Source of the DNA: Symbiodinium natans | Taxonomy: Eukaryota; Sar; Dinophyceae; Suessiales; Symbiodiniaceae | Direction: 5' to 3' | Assembly (NCBI GenBank): GCA_905221605.1 | Contig: CAJNDS010000296.1 | Coordinates: 85,001 to 107,644, forward strand | DNA: 22,644 nt | In this document: in pieces, positions 8,398-18,800 of the stretch | Layout: every line of letters begins with the position of its first letter | Position numbering within the stretch: position 1 is the first letter of the stretch | The notes under the pieces: generated by a model | The model's input: only the letters and a program-made list of their open reading frames with translations | Told to the model about the DNA's origin: nothing | The model's database searches: none | Program-made: the position numbers and the translations under genes

Positions 8398-11300
8398 CAG
8401 GCCAGAACAGAGCTAAGGGGCGAAGGCTGCCAAGGCTTTGCCAGGCCGAGGGTTGAGGTGATGCAGGTGACGTGCGTGGCATGCACCGGGCACCGGCTAT
8501 AGGTGTTGTCAATGTTTTCTTGTGGTTGACGCGTTGACAGGTTCAGACCCAGGCTGTTGCTGCATTCTTGCGGCAAATTGATTAATCTTCCGGGGGGTGG
8601 GGGGGAAATGCCCAGACCATCCCCAGGGCAGCGGCAAAGCTGCAGTGCGCGACGTTGCCCACGAGCAACTGTTCAGGCCTTGGCGCGTGGCGATTCGGGT
8701 CTCGTGCCATAGCCTCCATGTGCAATCGGCACCTTCGACTAGCTTGCACTGGGGTTTGTGGCTGAAGGTGGAGTATCTGGTGGTTGGTTGAAGCTAGGTT
8801 CTCTACCCTGGATGCAGTGGTCTTGGTCTTCAGAACCTTGACGTTGATCTCCCGATCTGTCGGGCATTTTGGGCTGCTCACGCCGAGGGTTCGGAATGGT
8901 TCCCACCTCCGCGCAGAAGTTGCTCAGCGTAGTTCCTGAGAGTATGTGGACAGCTGCGTGAGATATCTTTCTATGCCACGCCAAGAGCCGAAGGTTGATG
9001 CCGCACATGGGTCGGCAGACATGTCCTTTCAGAATCCTTGAGCCACCAGCTCCTTGATGTTCCAGGGCAACATCTGGCGCCTCGACCCTTCCCACTTTGA
9101 TCCTCCCAGCTCCCTCCCGCAAAAGAGGGGGAAGTTGCTGAGTGCACGGCTGTCTGGCCTACATGCCTATGCCCCTTCTGCCTGAAGCCCAAGCTGGATC
9201 CCTGGGTGCCTTGCCTTGGTTTAAGGGAGGACTCGGCACTTTCACTCTCGCCGGTGTGGACCATAGGTGCCCGAACACCTGCCAAGAAAACCGCAGGCCT
9301 CAATGCAGTGCTACAGTGACTAAGTGTGGGTGAGACTGTCCGGCCAATGCCATGCGATTAAAGCCTTGGCCTCAAGCGCGCGCAGCCCTTCCTCAAGGAA
9401 GGCGGGGCTCGAAGCAAACCTCATTGTAACCCTTCGTGTGACTTCTTGATGGCTTGAAGCATCCCACGAGCGAAGCTGCTGTCTTGGAGGTGTCATGCCC
9501 CCTGCCCATGCCCCCCCGCACCCCATCAGGTCTCAGACGGCCACCCTACTGCTGCTTCATCACCTTCGGCATTACCGTGCCAGCTCAAACCATGATGACA
9601 TGGTGAGCCATTGTGATTCCTGAGACGCAGACAGAGCTGCGAGCTCACCTGAACTGCCGTGGCCACCATGGCCGTCGACCAGCTCCTTTGACGGCGTAGA
9701 AAGGTCTCTCCTTGGGCTTTGCGAGCTCTGAAACAGCTCGGAAGCACCGCCCTCAAATTGCCCCGCAGATTTGTCCTGCTCTCAGGTCTCTCAGAGGCTG
9801 TCCAGGTGTATGTCGCTCGGGTCCATGTCGAACCCTTCACGAAAGAGGGCGGTAGCCACTGTATAGCCTCTACCAAAATCGAGAGCTTGCTGGGCTGGCC
9901 GCCTTCCGGTCTTTGCGCCCGAACCTGGCTGAAAGTGGCCGGTGGTCACGCAGGAGTGTCCGAGAAAGCCGAGAAAGTGCACTTTAGGCATTCTAAGCTG
10001 CAGCATGCAAGGGTCTCTGGGCTGCATGTGCACAGGTTCAGGACAGCAACCTCTCAGTCACAGCAGCCTGTCCGTAAGTACGAATTGGGAGTTCTTGGGG
10101 GTCGAGGTTTGCATGCATTTTGAGCCGTCGAGTGGCTGGACCTCCCTATATGCCTTCCTTCCTGGAAGAAGCGACAGGCAATGACCTGCGTCCTTGCGAC
10201 CGGAAGATCAGAGCAACACGGAGGTAGGTATCGCTGTTCGACGGGCAACGGGCACCCATTCCACGAACTCGGTGGGGCAGGCCCAGTCACGAACTTCTGT
10301 CAACCCCAGGAGGGGTCAAAGACCAAGCCACGGAAAGTAGATGCCTGTGCGAACTCAGGGAAGGTGGGGACGAAGTTAGGCAGAAGGCCTCAGAGGACTT
10401 AGTACGAAGGGGCGGGGCTTGCCCTCCTTGCCCGGTCTAAGTGTTACCTTCCGATTTGTGTTGCCCAAAGAACCAAGCAGGGTATTGGGAAACTGAAAAC
10501 TCGAGAAGGTCACATGGTTGGGAGGGAAGCCTCATGCAGACACCCAATGTCGGTCGTGCGCTGAGCATTTGGCAGGGGCCTGGACGTCGTTCCGTGCCTC
10601 AGACACGCTAGGTGGCAAGGTATGACCAGATTGCCTGGAGGGTTGACATCGGACCTTTGTGTATGGACTTGGCTGCACTAGCATTCGAATCCTCGAGCAT
10701 CATGCGGCTGTCAGCCGCCTTTGCGATGGCATCCCTTTCAGAGGGCCTGGCAAAGCGCAAATCACCTCACCGCCCCGGTGCTCCGAGGCAGAGTGGTTTG
10801 CTTCGTGCCGCTTCATCTGACTATATCTGGCTCTTGTGCGGAAACGGAAGCCGTAGAGGGACTCGCTCGTGCTTCCAGATTGTCGCAGTGTCCTCTCTGG
10901 GCAACCCTCAGTTAACCCATGCCCCGCATAGCAATAAGATCCCAGCCGATGCCCTCCTTGTATCCTCATACAGGCCGAGCTCCTGATTCTTCACGGGGCT
11001 CGCTCACGGACCGACTTAACCTTGCGAATAACCTGAGGTGCCCCCCGACACCTGAAAAGTTGTGAAACGTGCGTACTCTTAGACCCCGCAAAGCGGGTAC
11101 CTTGAGGAGTGGGCCCTCATCCCACCTCTGGCAAAGTGAAAGCTACACGGACGTCAAGAACACGCAACTCAAGGAGTTCAAAAAAGTGGAAGCTGATACC
11201 AAGCTCTTGGTCGGTGCGAGGCTCACTACATCTCGTCGCTTGGCTTTCTGGGGTGCATCCCCGGGAAGTCCCTATTACCTTTGTTGCATCTGTCCGGTTC

Positions 11301-11471
11301 ATGCTTTCCTTTCATAGGCAGCTTGCCTAGGGTAAACCGTGTGGCTCTATTGTCCGGAGCTCCTGCTGAGTCCAAGGTCTTGTCCCAGTCAAAGCATGTG
11401 AGAGGGGCATCATTCATCGCTGTGACAGACTGACAGAGGACTGGAGCTTCTAGGCTACGCTTCGCTGCTTT

Positions 11472-11493
11472 AAGCCGCTCAAAGCCGCTCAAA
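11472..11493. repeat. 10-bp tandem duplication
   Basis: AAGCCGCTCA at 11472-11481 and 11482-11491, perfect, with AA of a third copy. Confidence 0.9.
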
Positions 11494-12064
11494 TGCCACG
11501 AAGGGGAAGACTGACTGCTGGCCGATGCTGCATCACGCCTCCCGGGCATAGGTGTGCGAGGCTGCGAGTGCTTTGATACCGGAATCCAAAGTCTGCCTCT
11601 GTCAGCAGCTTCTTGGCCTTCCTGGCCTCCCCAGCCTTCCCGGCCTTCCTTCCTGCCGCCGCAGCGTCCCGAGGCTGTGCGTGACATCGTGCAGATGTCG
11701 CACCTGCCGATGTTGCAGAGGTGCGATGCGTCGAGCTTGGCTGGCACATTCTGCGGATGCTCCGTGACACATTCCCATTACAAGTCTGTGCGCTAAAGAC
11801 GGCCGGCCCTTCCTCATAATGGGACTTTGCTGCAAAAGTCCAGATTTGCATGGGCGGCTTCTCGCCCGGCACAGCCCGAGATCGTCCCAATTCCAAGCTC
11901 ATTTCCTTTGCAGAAACTTCTGGGCTTAAGCCCCGTGCTGGGCGGGAGAATGTGGGACAATTGGGGGGCTTGACGGTCGCTGTCGCGCAGGCAAAAACGA
12001 ATGGCGAGGTCATGCTGCAGCTTGTTGGCTTTGCCGTGCTTATTGTTCATGTTCTCAACAGATT

Positions 12065-12097
12065 GTAGCTTGGGCATGAAGTAGCTTGGGCATGAAG
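12065..12097. repeat. 16-bp tandem duplication
   Basis: GTAGCTTGGGCATGAA at 12065-12080 and 12081-12096, perfect, followed by G of a third copy. Confidence 0.95.
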
Positions 12098-12932
12098 GAA
12101 AACTTCTGTCCATCTCGGGCATGTGTAAGCTGCTTGTCGTTTTTGTCCTTCTATCGTATTGCAATGGCTCACATGATGAAGTCGTTCTTGGTTCGTGTTG
12201 TTCTTTCGGAACTGTCATGTAATCTTTTCAATTTGGTGGCCCGGGTTTCTGCATTGTTTTAGAGTGGAATCGTCCAGTGCCGACGCCACATGCAAACGCA
12301 GGGGAGCAAAGAATCAAAACCTAAGCCTTATTCTGCCATTGTTGGGGAAGCTGCCGAGGGGTGCACTGTTTCCGTGCTTTGAGTTTTCTTGTCAAATTAA
12401 ACGCCATTTCCACAACACCATCTGGCACCATAGGGCCCTTGCTCCAGCGTACGCTGGGTTTTCTGTTGCGGAGCGAATCGCGGAAGACTCGAGCCCAAAC
12501 CCTCTCGGGTGCGCGCACTCTCTCCCTTGCACTTGGAGAGCACGGAGCAGTGTGGAGAGTGGAGTAGTTGCAGGGGGCAGGTTCGGTGGGGTTTAGGTCT
12601 TGCAAGATGGTTTAGTCATAAAGCGTTTCGGGCTTGTCGGGCTTTGGGGTTGGGGAAGGTGGTGAACCACTCCACGAGTTGCGCCATGTATCAGGGGTTA
12701 AAGGCATGCTTTGTAAGTTTTTGTCTGCTTCCAGATGTTTTTTCACAATACACCTCAGCGCCGCAAGAATGGAGACACTTAAGGATTTGTCACATCGTGT
12801 GTGCGCTTCTCGGACGAGGATGTAAACTTGCACTGTGACACTTGGCAAAGGGTGGCGATGTTTGTGCTTCATGTCAGGCGTTTGTCCCAACAATTTTGAC
12901 ACGTACAGACCCAAATCTCTCAGCTTCTCATC

Positions 12933-13629
12933 ATGCGTGCACTCCGTCAGATGCTGGTACTTTGCCGCCTTGTGACGGTATTTGCCACACAAGACGGCGA
13001 GGGTTGGGCAGGAGCAGCTGGGTCATGTGAGGTTGCCCCAGCAGAGTGCTCGGGCAGCTTCACACAAGACCAAGCAGTCTTCATGCAAACCAAACTCGCA
13101 AACGTTGCAGAGATGGATCCCGGAGCTCCAGACTTGGAAGGTGCAAAAGTGTGGCACTCGGACTTCTGGCAGGGCCTACACTTGATGACATCATCTGCGT
13201 GCGAATAGCAAAAAGTAGGAAAGAGCCACATGCAATTGCAGCATTGAGGTCCGCCCCTGGCGGCGCCGAAGCCACCGCCAATACCGCCGTGATGGTTACT
13301 ACGGCAAGCAAGGTGATCAAACAACAAGCACCACCGCCACCACGACCACCACCCCCACGCCCTCCACCAGCACCACCAGCGACCCAAGCAGCAGCAGCAG
13401 CAGCAGCAGCACCACCACCACCACCACCACCTCCACCTCCACCACCACCACCACCACCACCACCACCACCACCACCACCACAACCCCTCCACCACCCGTA
13501 GCAGCAGCAGCACCACAGCAGCACCAGCACCAGCACCAGCACCAGCACCAGCACCACCAGCACCAGCACCACCGCCAGCAGCACCACGACCGCGACCCGC
13601 GCACCAGCAGCCTGGTGCTCGATTCGTGA
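12933..13629 (+). CDS. Predicted secreted Thr/Ser-rich protein
   Basis: ATG at 12933 opens a frame with a signal-peptide-like start (MRALRQMLVLCRLVTVFA) and then a Cys-containing region with CSGSFTQDQAVFMQTKLANV. Unspliced, it stops at 13208 after 91 residues. A 52-nt intron from GC at 13197 to AG at 13248 is in phase and leads into an Arg-rich segment (VRPWRRRSHRQYRRDGYYGK) and then a long Thr/Ser run coded by ACC and AGC repeats, ending in a His/Gln-rich tail at TGA 13627-13629: about 214 residues in all. In this frame AGC reads as Ser and ACC as Thr, which fits the Thr/Ser linkers of other dinoflagellate surface proteins, including the one in the LRR gene downstream. The product would be secreted or wall-associated and probably O-glycosylated. 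It may instead continue into the kelch segment further on. The first exon is the more certain part. Confidence 0.5.
13322..13620. repeat. Trinucleotide repeat tract (ACC)n and (AGC)n
   Basis: Eight AGC units at 13387-13410 are followed by ACC blocks (13411-13430 and 13441-13481, split by CTCCACCTCC), then mixed GCA/CAG/CAC units to about 13600. Nearly all six frames are free of stops here, so the Pro-rich, Val-rich and Trp-rich ORFs it produces are artefacts of the repeat. The Thr/Ser frame is the likely real one. Confidence 0.9.
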
Positions 13630-14521
13630 GTCTGGAGTTGGATGGTTTTGTTGGAGGGCTTTGTTTGTTTGACTTCCGGGCCTTGGTGATGCCAAGGATT
13701 GCCAAGGATTGCCAGGCACCCCGCCCCACCTTTCTTCGGGGATGTGTCACATCTTGGATGCCCAACAATCCAACAATCTTGAAGTTGAGACGCGCCCGTC
13801 GACTGAGACAAGTGAAGAGTGGTTCATACTAGCGTCATCAAACGGGAGACAAGGATCCTGAGAAGTGTGGTGCCTGTTTCGGCTAGCCACGATGGCGGCA
13901 GCATTGCTGCTCCAATTTCGAATCACTTTCGAAGATTTTGCATGGCCAGTTCAGTTGAGGTCATGCAGTGACAGTTATACACCATATTCGCACCGCTCTC
14001 GACTGCGATCTGAACCTCGCTTTTGGGTGGGAAGTGTTCGCATGAATCCACTGAAATCTAGCCTTTGCCCCCCTGGACCAGCTGATGGTTTTTGCTGACT
14101 GGAACCCGTTAGGTAGGCAGAGAGTCTGTGAGCGATTGACTCTGCCGCCCCTTGCCTCCCACTAGGCAAGTCAAAGGAACGAAGCGCTTTCGGAGATTTT
14201 CAAGACACGCGGGCTCGGAGTTACATAGCCTCGTTCATGTTCGAAGCCCAAACAACGTGAGCCCTTGGAAAACGCCGTTCTTTTCAGGCGTGCCGCCCCT
14301 CAAGCACACCCGAGTCGAGCCCGTCCCTTCAAGCTGCTCCGCATGTCATTCTTCTAGAGGCATGGACAGAACCCTCGCCACTCGATAGCAATCAAGGATT
14401 GGCTTGTGCTCCTGGATGGCAGCGGCTCAACTCCCCAGGGCCGAACGGTTTCAGCCATGTGCACAGGCGCGACGGCTCCCGAAGTATTTTCCACGAGAGA
14501 GCAAAGTGATGCTCAGGCGCT
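13630..14521. other. Unassigned stretch between repeat tract and kelch relic
   Basis: No supportable exon. It contains a 10-bp tandem duplication at 13691-13714. ORFs at 13865-14098 and 14152-14388 show no motifs. The segment at 14400-14520 may hold further kelch remnants (a P.GR...SAM pattern at about 14435-14460), but the frame is lost. Confidence 0.45.
13691..13714. repeat. 10-bp tandem duplication, 2.4 units
   Basis: GCCAAGGATT at 13691-13700 and 13701-13710, then GCCA of a third copy. Confidence 0.9.
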
Positions 14522-15303
14522 GATGGTGTTTTGTTCGGCGGCTACAACCACCTCAACACACCTGAGGATCTGCAAAGGATGGACGACACTTGGGTTCTGG
14601 ATGTGTCCATCCCCGTCTGGACTGAGCTAACGCTTGCGGCGAAACCGGGGCCTCAGCTACGCCGCAGCTCTCATGAGTCAGTTTGTGTACGCAGATCATA
14701 GAGTGCCCCCTTAAGGAGCCCCGGGGCACAGCATGGTCTGCACAGGGGACAGCTTGGTGGTCTTCGGAGGCCAATCGAAGATTGGTGGCGTTTCGCAGGT
14801 CCACGCGCCAACCGGCACGCCCTGGGCGAGGACTCAACACTCGGCCTCCAAATAATGAGATCATGTTTGTGCACGGTGGAGATGACAACGTCTTCTACGG
14901 TGACCTATGGAGCTACAGCTGGTTGGCCAACTCACAACTCGTGGACCCTGCTCACCCCACCTGGCACAGGATGGCACCAGGGTTGAGCACGCGGCCCTGT
15001 GGAACCCAGTCAGGTCATGCTCCTCACAGGGGGCAGGCACCCTGGGCAGCCTTGGGCAACGACCTTGCCCCGGGCCGACGCCAGACGTCCACGTCCTTCG
15101 TCTGGGACACGACGACAGGGGTGGCGCTCCTCTTCGGAGGAAACCTGCAAAGTCCACCGGCATCCAACGACTTGTGGCAGTACACGTACCAGACAAACAC
15201 CTGGACGGAGCTCTTCCCCGGGCAATTGTTTTGGGTGCCTCGCCCGCGAAGCTGGCGGACCACCAAGGAGCAGACTGCGCACGTTGCAGGCGGCTTTGAT
15301 TGA
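14522..15303 (+). pseudogene. Kelch-repeat protein relic, frame broken several times
   Basis: Successive kelch blades are read in changing frames. Segment A (14522-14701) has VLFGGYNHL and DDTWVLDVSIPVWTEL. Segment B (about 14718-14855) has PGHSMVCTGDSLVVFGGQ and WARTQHSA. Segment C (about 14848-14965) has NNEIMFVHGGDDNVFYGDLW. Then HAALWN, QVMLLTGGRHPGQPW and finally TSFVWDTTTGVALLFGG with NDLWQYTYQTNTWTEL to a TGA at 15301-15303. The G-G doublets, DLW/DTW and W-T-E-L spacing are standard kelch features, so the family call is firm; kelch blades form beta-propellers that bind other proteins or glycans. At least four single-base frame changes occur in about 350 bp, more than introns could explain, so this is a decayed copy or a stretch with base-calling indels. 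It lies 0.9 kb after the secreted Thr/Ser-rich gene and may once have been its ectodomain. Confidence 0.65.
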
Positions 15304-15885
15304 AACGTCGCTCTTCTGCTGAGTCTTGTGAGTTACAGAACCCCACCGCTCGATCCGATCCTGGCATGTTCTGTGCGCCGCTGCCCGAGATCTTTGCCGT
15401 TTGGAGTGCATCTTGCAGCACGGGGCATCCATCTTGCATATAGAGCCCAGAGGAAGCCTACAGCACATGCATATGCATGCATCAGCAGCTGAAGACGCGG
15501 ACGCCGTTGCACTTCTCGGTGAAAGGCTCAGCCGGCAACTGGCAGCCTTGCTTTTTTGATCCAGGACCAAGAGCATATGCTGATGAATTTGCATTGGGAG
15601 TGGAGTTGCCTCCTTGATGATGCATCTCGAAGCATCAGCTGCCGACGAAAAGGATGAAAAAGCTGCTTTGGGTGAGTCAGCTATGCACGTGCATTACCAT
15701 GTAATCTCTGTTCATGATGCGCGTTTGATATAATGTGTCCTGTTCAAGGCTTACGCAGCAAATGTCGCAGAGATGCAGAAGCTAACCAACACAAAATTGC
15801 ATTTGTACCGACTTTTCAGAAAAGACAGTCGCGCAGCACCAGATACAACTGTTTCGCTTGGGCAGCCGCTCTGTGCTCCACGTCC
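15304..15885. other. Spacer upstream of the LRR gene
   Basis: No gene seen. The LRR frame is open upstream to an ATG at 15733, but residues before 15886 do not look like protein and would bury the signal peptide. CTTTTCAG at about 15812-15819 and AAAGACAG just after it are possible spliced-leader acceptors for the LRR gene. Confidence 0.5.
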
Positions 15886-18800
15886 ATGCCGCGCTGGAGC
15901 CTGTGTTGGCTCTGCGTATGCGCAGCAGCCTACAGTGCGAGTGTTGGGGCGACGAGCAGCTCTCAGACCACAAGCACGACAAGCTCACACACCACCACGA
16001 GCACAACGACAACGACTGAACTCAGCCTGACCACGACGACCGAGACAACCACCAGCCAGACCTCAAGCCAGACAAGCCAGACAACAAGCCAGACAACAGC
16101 AACCAGCACCAGCCAGACAGTGACCACGGCAACAAGCACGCGCTCCACAAGCACCGCGACTCTACCAGAAACTTGCGATACTCTGCTGAGCTCCGCGCTC
16201 TTGTCTTTGGGTGTTGCACCTGAAAAAGCCGGATCGCTGGCATGCGCTCCCTGTGATCCCTCCGCGGCGTTGTCCATATCCTGTGATCCCGACGGACACG
16301 TGGTCAGCATCAGCTTACAAGGCCAAGGCCTCCAAGGGCACCTGCCACCAGCTTTGGCGGAGTTGAGCTATTTACGAAGGCTCAAGCTCGGTTTCAACCG
16401 CATCTCCGGGCCGATTCCTCCCGAGCTGGGCCGCCTACAAGACTTGGAGCTTCTACTGCTTACGAGCAATGAGCTCACAGGGCCCATCCCAAGAGAGCTG
16501 GGGAACCTCAGCAAGATGCAGGCTCTCTATTGTGCCAGCAACAAGCTGTCGGGCTCCCTGCCCAGGGAATTAGGCAGCTTATCCTCCTTGCAGGACTTGG
16601 ACTTGTCGGACAACCAGCTCACAGGGCCCCTTCCCATGGAACTTGGGAGCCTGGCGACAGTGAAGAACATCCTCCTTGGATTCAATCGTTTCGAGGGTGA
16701 CCTGCCCAGCAGCTTCGGGAGCCTGAGATCCCTGACGGACCTCCTCCTGCACAACAACCAGCTTCCATGCGCTGAGTAGCCTTTAACCTTTGAATTTGAT
16801 TCTTGAATGCCCACAAGGTTCGGCTACCATGCTCACCGAATGTTAAAATTCTTCAGTCTACCCCCCGGCAAAACAAAACGCAACAAGGCTTTCTGGTGAG
16901 CTGCCCAAGGAGCTCAGGGGCCTCCGGAGGCTGCGTCGCCTTGAGCTCTTCAGCAACAGCTTCACCAAGGAAATCCCATCGGAGCTGGGGCAGCTGCGCT
17001 CCCTGCGGATCCTGCACCTCTCCCGGAACCAATTCGTGGGGCCGCTGCCTAAGGAGCCGTGATAGTAGCCCACACAGTATATACTGTCCCAGTAGATTTG
17101 TCAGATGTGTTTCTCAGAAGATTTAGCCAACATCTACCAAGCTCCTTGCAAAGACAGGCAACATGGAGTGAGCGCTTTCCCTTTACTTGAGCGTCTAGGA
17201 AACCCATTTAAACATGGGAGTGTTGATGTTGTTGCATGTGCGTGCAGTGTCGAATCCAGAACATGTCCTAAACTTGGCAGAGGGCGGGCACCTCAGTGCA
17301 GCATAGCAGAGCTGACCCTGATTGAGCTTTCACGTCAGCTTTTTTGAAACCCCCGGGTTGAGACATCGGAGATTCATTCGTCCTGGTTGTCAGGAGCTGG
17401 GCAAGCTCTCTAGGCTGCAGCAGTTGGACCTCTCCCACAACCTGCTTTCCGGAGCCATTCCATCGGAGATCGCCCAGCTGCGGGCCATCAAGGAGATCAA
17501 TCTCCGAAACAACCTCCTTGAGGGTGGGATGCCCATGGCAGACTTTCAGGCTCATAGTGCTGCAACATAAATGAGATTTCAAAGGCAAATCGAGGGGGAA
17601 TCGTGTCGCTCTGTCATCCGTATCCCTGCCAGGCCTTGGGGAAGTTAGATCTCTCCCAGAACCTCCTCACTGGATCTGTGTTGCTGGGCAGCCTCCGCCG
17701 AATCAAGCAGCTATCCCTACGCGGAAATCTCCTGTCTGGGACTATTCCGCCAGAGATCGGCGGCTTGCTGCCACTGCGGGTTCTGGACCTCGGTGAGAAT
17801 AGTTTTTCTGGACAGCTTCCTCCGCTGGGCAACCTCACCCGGTTGGAGGAGCGAGTGAACTGTATGACTGTATGCAGGGACTCCAAACTCCAAAAGCCGC
17901 TGTGAGCACACCTGTTCATACGGTGAGTTCTCAAAAAGCCTTAAGTGGTTTTTAAGGGGGACAGGGACACGAACCATGACCTGGCTCAGGTTTGCGTCGT
18001 CAGCGTGGCGTATGCTTTGAAGTGCTTAGAATCAGAAATCCGGACGAAAGAGTTCCCTCCTGCTTTCTGCAGGAACTCCAGATGGATGGAAACGGCCTTT
18101 CTGGAGAGCTTTCAGAAGATCTTTGCAAACTCCGCTACATCCAGCATTTCAGTTGCAGCCGGAACCAGCTCACGGGCAGAATTCCCGACTGCTTGTGGAA
18201 GTTGCCCAGGCTCCACTCATTGCTGCTGCATGACAATGGCTTTACGGGTCCACTTCCCCAGGTCCTCTGGGCACAGAATCTGGTTGCCCTAACTTTGCAT
18301 AACAATGCTCTGATTGGGTCCCTACCCAGTCGCCTCTCTAGTTTGAAGGACCTCGCGGTATTGACCCTCCATGGGAACAGGCTCTCGGGATCTGTCCAAG
18401 ACTTAAGCCTCACAGCACCTTGTTTGGACAACCCTCATTTTGAGCTGCAGGGCAGGGCCTGTCGGGACTGGGCAGACGAGCCTGTGGAGAGTTGTGAAAC
18501 CTTGGTCTCCTATGCGCTGGCGCGCGAAGAGCTTGCCGAGCTCCTCCGGAATTGCCCCAGGTCATGTCAGAAATGCGACCAGCAACTGGAGGAACCAAAG
18601 GTGACACTCCACAGAAACACCTTCTCTTGCAGCGTTCCAGAACATGTGACCAGCGGCAATGTGCTTGCAACAGTGGTCATGGGCAACATGATCGGAGATG
18701 GCCACGCTCTTCCATCCTGGGTCTTGAACGAGGAGCAGCAGGAGTTCCTGTATTTCAGTGAGCGGGCCTACACGAGCAACCTGTTCATCGGCTTCGGCAT

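Larger units (their letters stand above)
7178..12932. other. Long gene-poor stretch, 5.7 kb
   Basis: I found no domain, signal peptide, splice-consistent exon pair or transposon protein here. ORFs reach 174 codons (minus strand, 11489-12013), but overlapping ones are open on both strands and their translations look like shadow frames. Mildly coding frames occur at 7990-8180 (+), 10612-10986 (+) and 11226-11500 (-). Short tandem duplications lie at 8378-8397, 11472-11493 and 12065-12097. It probably combines intergenic DNA with introns or decayed sequence. Confidence 0.45.

Noticed and set aside
11226-12013. Overlapping minus-strand ORFs of 173 and 174 codons
   Set aside because: No motif in either, and they overlap each other out of frame; a transposon remnant was considered, but no catalytic motif was found.
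13046-13501. Plus-strand Pro-rich ORF through the repeat
   Set aside because: The Thr/Ser frame agrees better with the upstream signal-peptide exon and a phase-matching intron; the Pro frame has no plausible start.
12947-13811. Long minus-strand ORFs (up to 273 codons) rich in Trp, Val, Gly and Ala
   Set aside because: They are reverse translations of the stop-free ACC and AGC repeat tract and have no protein-like sequence outside it.
15733-15885. Earlier ATG in frame with the LRR gene
   Set aside because: It would add 51 basic residues before a clear signal peptide; the ATG at 15886 is a better start.
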